DNA from: Spirochaetaceae bacterium
GTDB taxonomy: Bacteria > Spirochaetota > Spirochaetia > Treponematales > Treponemataceae
Reading direction: 5' to 3'
DNA length: 11,309 nucleotides
Assembly: GCA_031290725.1 (NCBI GenBank)
Contig: JAITMZ010000020.1
Coordinates: 1 to 11,309, forward strand
The notes below the pieces were generated by a model. It was not told the origin of the DNA. It searched no databases and worked only from the letters and a program-made list of their open reading frames with translations. Within the stretch, counting starts at the first letter, position 1. Each line of letters opens with the position of its first letter. This document shows, piece by piece, positions 1 through 4,582 of this stretch. A program made the position numbers and the translations under genes.

Positions 1-1095
1 GCCAACCTCATGAATGAGGGCTCCATCTCCAATCGCCTCATCGACGTGAGCACCGCTTTGGTGGGCCGCTTCCGGGGCGGGCTTGCCCACGCCAACGTGC
101 TCGTGTCCATGATCTTCGCCGGCATATCCGGCTCCTCCCAGGCGGACACCGCGGGAATCGGCAAGGTGCTCATCCCGGCCATGGAGCGCGAAGGCTACGA
201 CAAGGAAACCGCCGTGGGGGTGACCGCGGCGTCCAGCACCATCGGGTCGATCATCCCCCCGAGCATCATCATGGTGGTCTACGCCGGCATCGCCAACGTG
301 AGCACCGGTGCGCTTTTCATGACGGGCCTCGTGCCGGGGATCCTCATCGGCCTGGCCCAGATGGGGGTGATCCTCTTCTATTCCAAGCGGAAAAACTTCC
401 CCAAGAGCGCGGGCCTCTCCCTCAAGGACACGGTCATCCTCGTAATAAAAACCCTGCCCGCCCTCCTCACCCCGGCGATCCTCATCGGCGGCATTGTCAC
501 GGGCCTCTTCACCCCCACGGAAGCGGCGGCCTTTGCCTGCCTCTACGCGCTGTTTATCAGCATGGTCTTCTACCGCAGCATCAAGTTCCGTGACCTGCCG
601 CGCATCCTCGTGGACACCATGAAGCTCTCGAGCCTCTCCCTCTTTGCCCTCGCCACGGCCAACGCCCTGGGGGAGCTTCTCAGCTTCTACCGCCTCAACC
701 AGCAGGCCCAGGCCTTCTTCACCACCCTCCCCGGCGGCGTGACCACCTTTCTCATCGTGGTCACCCTCTTCTTCCTTTTCCTGGGCACCTTCATGGACGC
801 CATCCCGGCGATGATACTCTTCGTGCCCATCATTCTGCCCTCGGCCGTGGCCCTCGGCATCAGCCCCATCATCCTGGGGCGTAGCATCGTGATGACCCTC
901 GCCCTGGGCCTGGTGACGCCGCCCTACGGCATCTGCCTGCTGTTGGCCTCCTCCATCAGCGGCATCACCATCGAGCGGGCCTTCAAGGGGGTGCTCCCCT
1001 ATTTGCTGGCGTCCCTGGGGGTGCTTTTGGTGCTCATCGCCTTCCGGGATGTGTTTTTGGCCATCCCGGCGGCCCTGTTTCCGAGGCTGTTTTAG
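1..1095 (+). CDS. dctM: TRAP transporter large permease subunit DctM (5'-truncated)
   Basis: This is the C-terminal part of the large membrane subunit of a TRAP transporter, which with a small DctQ subunit and a periplasmic DctP binding protein imports organic acids, sugar acids or related solutes using an ion gradient. The frame is open from base 1 (Ala-Asn-Leu-Met-Asn-Glu-Gly), matching the family's NLMNxGG segment, so the ATG at 10 is internal and about 60 N-terminal residues lie outside the window. Family signatures are clear: AGISGSSQADTAGIG, then GYDKETAVGVTAASSTIGSIIPPSI, then a loop and further hydrophobic helices ending in LALGLVTPPYGICLLLASSISG. About 364 codons are visible against a usual 425 or so. 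The substrate cannot be told from this subunit. It ends 38 bases before the EIIA-like gene. The family is near certain. Confidence 0.95.
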   Translation, partial: ANLMNEGSISNRLIDVSTALVGRFRGGLAHANVLVSMIFAGISGSSQADTAGIGKVLIPAMEREGYDKETAVGVTAASSTIGSIIPPSIIMVVYAGIANVSTGALFMTGLVPGILIGLAQMGVILFYSKRKNFPKSAGLSLKDTVILVIKTLPALLTPAILIGGIVTGLFTPTEAAAFACLYALFISMVFYRSIKFRDLPRILVDTMKLSSLSLFALATANALGELLSFYRLNQQAQAFFTTLPGGVTTFLIVVTLFFLFLGTFMDAIPAMILFVPIILPSAVALGISPIILGRSIVMTLALGLVTPPYGICLLLASSISGITIERAFKGVLPYLLASLGVLLVLIAFRDVFLAIPAALFPRLF

Positions 1096-1101
1096 GGGCA
1101 G

Positions 1102-1126
1102 GCGCAGTCCGCGAAGCGGTCTGCGC
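1102..1126. repeat. Hairpin between dctM and the EIIA-like gene
   Basis: The arms GCGCAG-T-CCGC and GCGG-T-CTGCGC flank a GAA loop, giving 11 pairs with one T-T mismatch. No T run follows, so it is not an ordinary intrinsic terminator. It fills nearly the whole dctM-EIIA gap and could reduce read-through, stabilise the upstream mRNA end, or be a small extragenic palindrome. Confidence 0.6.
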
Positions 1127-1133
1127 GGGGAGG

Positions 1134-1520
1134 ATGGCTGGGGCCATAAGGGAGCTTGTGCAGCACATAGCAACGGTTCACCCGGAATATGACCGGGACG
1201 GTATGCTGGACGCGATCTACGCCCAGGAAAAACGGATGAACACCGGGATTATGCCCGGCATCGCGGTGCCCCACGGCAGGTACGCCCCGGTTAGCCGGGT
1301 CATGGGCGCGGTGGGGATTTCCCCCGCCGGGATCCCCTACGGCGCGCCGGACGGAAAGCCGGTGCATATCGTGTTCATGCTGTTCACGGACAATGTGTCC
1401 CACGGGGAACATCTGAGTGTTTTTCGGCAACTGCTGCTCCTGCTCAAATCCCCCTACGCGCTGCGCCTGCGTGAAGCAAGGACGCCCCAGGAGGTGTACA
1501 ATGTACTGGCAAGATACTAA
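1134..1520 (+). CDS. PTS EIIA domain protein, fructose/nitrogen (PtsN-like) type
   Basis: A 128-residue protein of the EIIA-Fru/EIIA-Ntr fold, which accepts a phosphoryl group from HPr or NPr on a histidine and acts in sugar uptake or regulation. The active-site motif is PGIAVPHGR with the candidate phosphoacceptor His47. The segments before it (AIRELVQHIA, YDRDGMLDAIYAQEKRMNTGI) and after it (HIVFMLFTDNVSHGEHLSVFRQLLLLL) match the family order. Most family members are about 150 residues, and the first 20 or so (the usual LxxLLxPxxI segment) are missing. The ATG at 1134 is the only in-frame start in the preceding 110 bases, but the GGGGAGG sequence abuts it with no spacer, so translation may depend on coupling to dctM or the N-terminus may be damaged. 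No EIIB or EIIC domain is present, so a regulatory role is more likely than direct transport. That is inference. Confidence 0.85.
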   Translation: MAGAIRELVQHIATVHPEYDRDGMLDAIYAQEKRMNTGIMPGIAVPHGRYAPVSRVMGAVGISPAGIPYGAPDGKPVHIVFMLFTDNVSHGEHLSVFRQLLLLLKSPYALRLREARTPQEVYNVLARY

Positions 1521-1539
1521 GGTCTCGGCGGTATCCAGT

Positions 1540-1640
1540 CGTGCCGGTAGGCACGAACGAGTTTGCTTCGCAAACTCTTTGGCTGGCATCCTTCCCAGCC
1601 CAGCGCGTAAAACAAAGCGGCCTCCGTCCCCGGAGACCGC
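1540..1640. repeat. Multi-hairpin palindromic element, copy 1
   Basis: Four hairpins lie in a row: CGTGCC-GGTA-GGCACG (1540-1555), GAGTTTGC-TTC-GCAAACTC (1559-1577), GGCTGG-8 nt-CCAGCC (1581-1600), and arms at 1617-1626 and 1631-1640 that pair at 9 of 10 positions around TCCC. The first two are related in sequence and order to 4199-4236 on the other strand. It lies just after the EIIA-like stop and also forms the distal end of the decayed lipoprotein reading frame. No T run is present. Confidence 0.7.
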
Positions 1641-1651
1641 CCGTGCCTTCC

Positions 1652-1828
1652 CAGCGTCCCCGCGCCGCCCTTAGCGATAGTAATTGTCTCTGCCGCCGCG
1701 AAGGTATTCCCCGCCTGGCCGCTCGCGTCCAGCTCGCCGTCCTCACCAATTACAACTGATGTCAGGTTGGCGTTCAGGACGTTGCTCGCGCCGGTGGTGA
1801 GCTTGCCGTTCACGGTAAGCGCGCCGTG
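1652..1828 (-). pseudogene. Distal fragment of the decayed lipoprotein gene
   Basis: The minus-strand frame reads HGALTVNGKLTTGASNVLNA and goes on through TSVVIGEDGELDASGQAGNTF to ETITIAKGGAGT. This is the short-period, Gly/Thr/Asn/Val-rich style of a secreted beta-helical or repeat protein, and it matches the style of the fragment at 2274-2688. Immediately upstream in frame is a stop codon (1829-1831), so it has no start of its own. Downstream the frame runs into the palindromic element at 1540-1640 and stops at 1517-1519, so the last 40 or so codons are repeat DNA and not original protein. I read it as a piece of the lipoprotein separated from its 5' half by the repeat-rich block 1829-2273. 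That the two pieces were once one gene is inference. Confidence 0.55.
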
Positions 1829-2055
1829 TCACGATGACTGACACCGTCAAAGCCCACAACAAAGCCCTCCTCCCGCCCACACAGCGTAGTGTGGGTCAGG
1901 CCAATAATCTACTTTGCCGCCGCGACGTTAGGGCACACCGGGGCGGTGTGTTAGGGCACACCGGGGTGGTGTGTTAGAACACACCGCTGTGGAGTATGAG
2001 CGCGCCGGTAAAATGAAGATCAGCCACTCTGACCACCGGCGATCAGGGTGGCTGA
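1829..2055. repeat. Palindrome-rich block with first 23-bp repeat group
   Basis: No gene is evident. Hairpins are GTGTCA-7 nt-TGACAC near 1827-1845 and CCCACAC-6 nt-GTGTGGG near 1878-1897. Two 23-bp units, 1928-1950 and 1951-1973, differ by one base; each holds a CACACC...GGTGTG palindrome, and a degenerate third copy follows at 1974-1992. At 2020-2055 the arms TCAGCCACTCTGA and TCAGGGTGGCTGA pair across a 10-nt loop, with one G-T pair. Confidence 0.7.
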
Positions 2056-2178
2056 CCACCGGCGGTGTGCCACTCAAACCACCTGTGGTGTGCCATTCAA
2101 ACCACCTGTGGTGTGCCATTCAAACCACCTGTGGTGTGCCACTCAAACCACCTGTGGTGTGCCATTCAAACCGCCGGT
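2056..2178. repeat. Second 23-bp tandem repeat array, five units plus a partial
   Basis: Units start at 2056, 2079, 2102, 2125 and 2148, with a degenerate sixth from 2171. The core unit is CCACCTGTGG followed by TGTGCCAYTCAAA. The first unit has CCACCGGCGG in place of CCACCTGTGG. Units are contiguous with no spacers. The reverse complement shares GGCACACC with the 1928-1973 units, so the two groups look like inverted relatives of one repeat. Confidence 0.85.
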
Positions 2179-2254
2179 TGCTGAGCGGCGCATAAATGCG
2201 CTTGTCGAAGGCCCGCCTACGAAGTCCGGCGGGGGGGCTGCTGAGCCGCCCCCC
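2176..2254. repeat. Compound hairpins, including a split TGAGC...TGTCGAAG palindrome half
   Basis: GGTTGCTGAGC (2176-2186) and TGTCGAAG (2203-2210) are the two ends of the right arm of the palindrome at 2807-2855, here parted by a segment that forms the perfect hairpin GCGCAT-AA-ATGCGC (2188-2201). Next come CCCGCC...GGCGGG around 2213-2232 and GGGGGGC-9 nt-GCCCCCC (2232-2254). This looks like nested palindromes in the interior of the broken lipoprotein gene. Confidence 0.6.
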
Positions 2255-2273
2255 GCGAGGGAGGCGGCCCAGT

Positions 2274-2688
2274 TCAACCGGAGGTAACGCCGTCGGTGCC
2301 ACTGTAGGCAAGTATCAGATTGCCATACGTTACTACGGCGAAGGTGCCGTTGGTCAACACATCGATGATAGCCTTGTCGAGCGTAACGCCGTTGGTCGCG
2401 TTTGCGGTAACGGTCAGGGTGATGCCGCTGCCAATGTCAAGCACGTCGCCCGTGGCGCCTGACGCGCCGCCGGTGATGGTAACATCCCCCGACAGAAAGA
2501 CGGGGGGTGTACCCCTTGGCAAAAGCCTCTTCCGCCGCCGTCAGCGTCGCCACCACCGGGCCCAGGTTGTCCCCTGTAACGCCCGGATAGACGTTGGTCG
2601 TGCTGCTGCTGCCGTTTCCGCAGCCCGTGAAAACCATGGCAAGCGCCAGAAGCGCCGCCAAACCAAGAACCAATGTTCTCTTTTTCAT
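2274..2688 (-). pseudogene. Lipoprotein, N-terminal part, frameshifted and truncated
   Basis: The start at 2688 has a good GGAGG seven bases upstream. The product begins MKKRTLVLGLAALLALAM and then VFTGC, a lipoprotein signal peptide with a lipobox cysteine at residue 23, so an outer-surface or periplasmic lipid-anchored protein is expected. A Gly/Ser/Thr-rich linker and TLTAAEEAFAKG follow. At a run of six G on the plus strand (2502-2507) the frame shifts; with one base fewer it would read on as KGYTPVFLSGDVTITGGASG and further beta-rich residues to SGTDGVTSG and a stop at 2274-2276. The later frame looks authentic because its composition is that of a repeat-type surface protein. Either the gene is broken, the C tract is phase variable, or the run is a sequencing error. 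Function is unknown. No strong promoter is seen: an A/T-rich TATATA lies at 2711-2716 but lacks a good -35. Confidence 0.65.
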
Positions 2689-2719
2689 CTTGAAACCTCC
2701 ATGGATTTCATATATACTG

Positions 2720-2792
2720 TAAGCCCCGCCCCAAACCGGAACCGTGAAACTCACGGCTGGCTGTGGCACCAAAGTTTGGTGGCGGGGGCTTA
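2720..2792. repeat. Long inverted repeat enclosing a small hairpin
   Basis: The left arm, TAAGCCCCGCC then CCAAAC (2720-2736), pairs with the right arm, GTTTGG then TGGCGGGGGCTTA (2774-2792), with two one-base bulges. Between them is the perfect hairpin CCGTGA-AAC-TCACGG (2742-2756). It lies upstream of the lipoprotein start and next to the palindrome at 2807-2855. Confidence 0.6.
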
Positions 2793-2806
2793 AAGCCAAA
2801 ACTAGC

Positions 2807-2855
2807 CTTCGACAGGCTCAGGCACCGGTTGCCCCGGTTGCTGAGCCTGTCGAAG
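2807..2855. repeat. Palindrome CTTCGACAGGCTCAG / CTGAGCCTGTCGAAG
   Basis: Two perfect 15-bp arms (2807-2821 and 2841-2855) flank a 19-nt loop. The sequence TTCGACAGGCTCAG is a common extragenic palindrome in many environmental bacterial genomes (recalled, not searched). It ends three bases from the stop codon of the 233-aa gene and may serve as its 3' mRNA end, though no T run follows on either strand. Confidence 0.85.
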
Positions 2856-2857
2856 CA

Positions 2858-3559
2858 CTACGCGATCACCACGCTCTGTATCACGCTCCAGGGGCCCTTG
2901 CTGGACTCCGGGTCTTCGCCCTTGCCCACCGAGGGGTTTTCCCAGCGCATGGTGATGTAGAGACGCTTGCCTATCTCGTCGTCGTCGAATTGGTGCTCCC
3001 AGGGGGTTGCCGTGTCCACCTCGCTTCTCCAGCCGGGATGGTGGGGGCCTGGGGGCGGGCTCTCGCTCAAAGGCAGCACCCAGATACGGGCTTCCGCGCC
3101 GTGATACGGGCCCTTGCTGCGGCTTGCGCTGCCGGAGATGTGGAAATCCGAGCGAACCACATGGCCCTGGGCGTCCACGCTGAGCGTGAAATCCACGTGA
3201 TCCGTGGGCTTGGGTTTGGGCGTGTGGCTGTTGTCCTTGGGATGGATGCCCAACACCAGCCGGTCGGTGTCCGTCATCTTTGGATTGAACCGGACTGACG
3301 TATTGGCAAAGCCCCGCATGGCAGCAAGCGCCGCCGCCTTGGCCTCGTCCTTGGCAAGCCGGTTTTCCGGGGACTTGTCAGCTTCGTAAGTCTCCCGGGC
3401 ATTGGTAAAATCCTTGATTTTGTCCGCCGCCTGCTCGCACTCCGTCTCGTCCCAGCCAAAGAGCGTACGTTTTGCCGTATCCACCAGCCACAAGACCCAT
3501 TTTACCAGCAAATCCACCAAACCCTGCTCCCTGCGGGGGAGCCAATCGCTCTGTGCCAT
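2858..3559 (-). CDS. Conserved protein of unknown function, 233 aa
   Basis: The start at 3559 is chosen because AAAGGAG lies five bases upstream and because codons further upstream are repeat DNA. No signal peptide is visible. Residues 1-35 are amphipathic or hydrophobic and Trp-rich (LVDLLVKWVLWLVDTAKRTL). Residues 36-95 look helical and charged (AKDEAKAAALAAMRGFANTS). A Pro/Lys linker lies near 108-120, and residues 121-233 look like a beta-sandwich ending WENPSVGKGEDPESSKGPWSVIQ. I recall closely styled proteins (the FGW..E, RLAKDEAK...AMR.FAN and RWEN...KGPWS motifs) as small families in termite-gut treponemes and some Bacteroidetes, without assigned function. The C-terminal half resembles a fibronectin-like fold. 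It is flanked by repeats on both sides and I see no convincing -35/-10 just upstream. Confidence 0.85.
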   Translation of the reverse strand: MAQSDWLPRREQGLVDLLVKWVLWLVDTAKRTLFGWDETECEQAADKIKDFTNARETYEADKSPENRLAKDEAKAAALAAMRGFANTSVRFNPKMTDTDRLVLGIHPKDNSHTPKPKPTDHVDFTLSVDAQGHVVRSDFHISGSASRSKGPYHGAEARIWVLPLSESPPPGPHHPGWRSEVDTATPWEHQFDDDEIGKRLYITMRWENPSVGKGEDPESSKGPWSVIQSVVIA

Positions 3560-3678
3560 AACCGCTCCTTTGCGCCGTACACCGGCGCCGGGGCTTTTGC
3601 CCCCATTTGATATTCCCGGCATTTTTTTCACATAATGCCGGGGCTTTTCCCCGCACCAGCGGGGGAGTAGCCTTTGTG
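3560..3678. other. Leader/upstream region of the 233-aa gene with three hairpins
   Basis: No gene is seen. It holds GGGGC-TTTT-GCCCC (3590-3603), CCCGGCAT-12 nt-ATGCCGGG (3615-3642) and a weaker GGGGCTTTTCCCC (about 3640-3652). Any transcript of the minus-strand gene that starts at or upstream of the 21-bp array would carry these as a structured 5' leader. Confidence 0.5.
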
Positions 3679-3888
3679 TCCGCACTGTAGCACGCAGGTT
3701 TCGCACTACAGTACGCAAGTCCCGCACTGTAGTACGCAAGCTCCGCACTGTAGTACGCAGGTTTCGCACTGTAGTACGCAGATTCCGCACTACAGTACGC
3801 GGGTTCCGCACTACAGTACGCAGGTTTCGCACTGTAGTACGCGGGTTCCGTACTACAGTACGCAGATTCCGTACTGGAGTGCGCAAGC
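3679..3888. repeat. 21-bp tandem array, ten units, each a small dyad
   Basis: Ten contiguous 21-bp units begin at 3679 and repeat exactly every 21 bases. Each has the dyad CGYACT-NN-AGTRCG, and the central two bases vary between GT, AC and GG. The outer positions differ slightly, but the pairing form stays. Since 21 is a multiple of three, several frames stay open, giving artefactual heptapeptide ORFs on both strands. It lies 120-330 bases upstream of the 233-aa gene. The 21-bp spacing equals about two helical turns, so all dyads face the same side of the helix. Confidence 0.92.
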
Positions 3889-3934
3889 TCCGGGGGCAGC
3901 CCCCGCGTTTCTGGGGGCAGCAATTCAGAATTCA

Positions 3935-4018
3935 ACCGCAAAGCCGAAGAAGGCGAAGAAGTTTTTAGGATAAAACCCGATTTTTCCTTTTCTTTTTCGC
4001 CTTTTTTGACTTCGCGGT
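3935..4018. repeat. Purine-rich imperfect inverted repeat, 27-bp arms
   Basis: The left arm (3935-3961) starts ACCGCAAAGCCGAAG, and the right arm (3992-4018) is its reverse complement at 22 of 27 positions. All five differences are transitions. The central 30 bases are A/T-rich. It might be a small mobile element or an extragenic palindrome. No ORF lies inside it. Confidence 0.65.
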
Positions 4019-4037
4019 AAAATTTGTGCAGGTATAT

Positions 4038-4071
4038 AAAAAAACCGGCGTGTCCTACGGACGCATCCGGT
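4038..4071 (-). terminator. Intrinsic terminator (minus strand)
   Basis: Read on the minus strand, a stem of ACCGG/CCGGT with an inner GTCC-GTA-GGAC hairpin is followed at once by seven T (plus-strand A7 at 4038-4044). The internal loop is imperfect. It lies about 250 bases downstream of the minus-strand promoter at 4292-4321, so the two could bound a short transcript. Confidence 0.6.
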
Positions 4072-4121
4072 ACTTTTCCGAGAATAGAGAGTGTATAGGC
4101 ACTAATTAACGGTGTATGTAT

Positions 4122-4139
4122 GGGGGGGGGGGGGGGGGG
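4122..4139. repeat. Homopolymer of 18 G
   Basis: Eighteen uninterrupted G on the plus strand. It is bracketed by near-identical CTAATTAAC (4102-4110) and CTAATTGAC (4140-4148). A tract of this length is expected to slip readily during replication and may also fold as a G-quadruplex. A collapsed or inflated assembly run cannot be excluded. Confidence 0.9.
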
Positions 4140-4156
4140 CTAATTGACTTTTTTTT

Positions 4157-4236
4157 GCCGGTATCCGGCGTGCTGTACCGGCGAAAATCGCTGGCAAAGA
4201 GTTTGCGGAGCAAACTCGTTCAAACCTACTGGTTTG
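4157..4236. repeat. Multi-hairpin palindromic element, copy 2 (reverse orientation)
   Basis: On the minus strand, in order: CAAACC-AGTA-GGTTTG (4236-4221), GAGTTTGC-TCC-GCAAACTC (4217-4199), GCGA-TTT-TCGC (4191-4181) and GCCGG-ATA-CCGGC (4169-4157). The first two match copy 1 at 1540-1577. The second stem is identical in sequence, and the first is changed in both arms with pairing kept. The linker AAC between the hairpins is also shared. Confidence 0.8.
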
Positions 4237-4291
4237 AAGGGGTGCGGAAATAGGGGCTGGCAACAAATCACTAACACTATGCATAGAGAAG

Positions 4292-4321
4292 AGTATACCA
4301 CAGAATCCTCCCGCATGTCAA
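4292..4321 (-). promoter_or_regulatory. Sigma-70 type promoter, minus strand
   Basis: TTGACA (4321-4316), an 18-base spacer, then TATACT (4297-4292). Both hexamers are at or near consensus. An ATG begins seven bases after the -10 box. There is no clear intact gene downstream. Confidence 0.75.
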
Positions 4322-4354
4322 GCGATTTTCAGCAAAATCTTTCAGTTTTTTTGC

Positions 4355-4426
4355 AAAAAACGAATCTCTACCAAAAAGCCGGAAGGCCGCGCCGGCAGTA
4401 GTCTTCCGGCTTTTAGTAGAGATTCG
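4355..4426 (-). terminator. Large palindromic terminator downstream of the LUD gene
   Basis: Arms of 25 and 24 bases (4361-4385 and 4403-4426) pair with one bulge and one mismatch around a 17-nt loop that itself holds GCCG-CGC-CGGC. On the minus strand the stem is followed by six T (plus-strand A6 at 4355-4360). It is 157 bases past the LUD stop codon and just upstream of the minus promoter at 4292-4321, so it would insulate the two. The stem is longer than is usual for a terminator and it may be a repeat element in origin. Confidence 0.65.
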
Positions 4427-4478
4427 CCCAGGGACTACTGGGGGCGGCGGCGTGGGAAAGCGCCGGGTTATCCTGATG

Positions 4479-4565
4479 AGAAGAATTGCTTCCGGGAGAA
4501 ACAACCCGCCGCAAGCAGGGTATGTTGTTTCTCCCGGGGAATTGGCCTCGCTGCGAATAAATCAG
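4479..4565 (-). repeat. Modular palindromic element, short form (hairpin 2 only)
   Basis: On the minus strand it carries ATTCGCAGCGAGG, then CCAATTCCCCGGGAG, then a hairpin with perfect 14-bp arms, CCGGGAGAAACAAC (4492-4505) and its complement (4524-4537). It matches the longer units at 6529-6654 and 10972-11199 on both sides of the point where those carry a GGTTTCATACCCC hairpin, which is absent here. It lies just past the LUD stop codon. Confidence 0.75.
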
Positions 4566-4582
4566 CGCCGTCATGCTTGACC

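Larger units (their letters stand above)
4038..4285 (-). ncRNA. Candidate short structured transcript
   Basis: A near-consensus promoter (4321-4292) and an intrinsic terminator (4071-4038) point the same way and bound about 250 nt. The predicted RNA would hold the four hairpins of the palindromic element and a run of 18 C. A 60-codon ORF beginning with an ATG at 4284, at or beside the predicted start site, runs through the hairpins and the C tract and ends at 4102; its product is low-complexity and resembles nothing I know. I favour a noncoding or decayed transcript. No expression evidence is available. Confidence 0.25.

Noticed and set aside
1092..1589. Minus-strand ORF opposite the EIIA-like gene
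   Set aside because: Shadow of a recognised gene, with no supporting motif.
1928..2178. Possible CRISPR array
   Set aside because: The 23-bp units are contiguous with no spacers of unrelated sequence, and no cas gene is present. The same holds for the 21-bp array at 3679-3888.
3560..3886. N-terminal extension of the 233-aa gene with VRNLRTT-type heptapeptide repeats
   Set aside because: The 21-bp repeat is open in several frames on both strands simply because 21 is a multiple of three. The start at 3559 has a strong ribosome binding site.
3674..3973. Plus-strand ORF encoding a Cys-Ser-Thr-Gln heptad repeat protein
   Set aside because: It is a by-product of the same 21-bp DNA repeat, with no ribosome binding site or recognisable domain.
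4102..4284. 60-codon leaderless ORF after the promoter at 4292-4321
   Set aside because: Most of its codons come from hairpins and the C18 run. Kept only as part of the candidate transcript.
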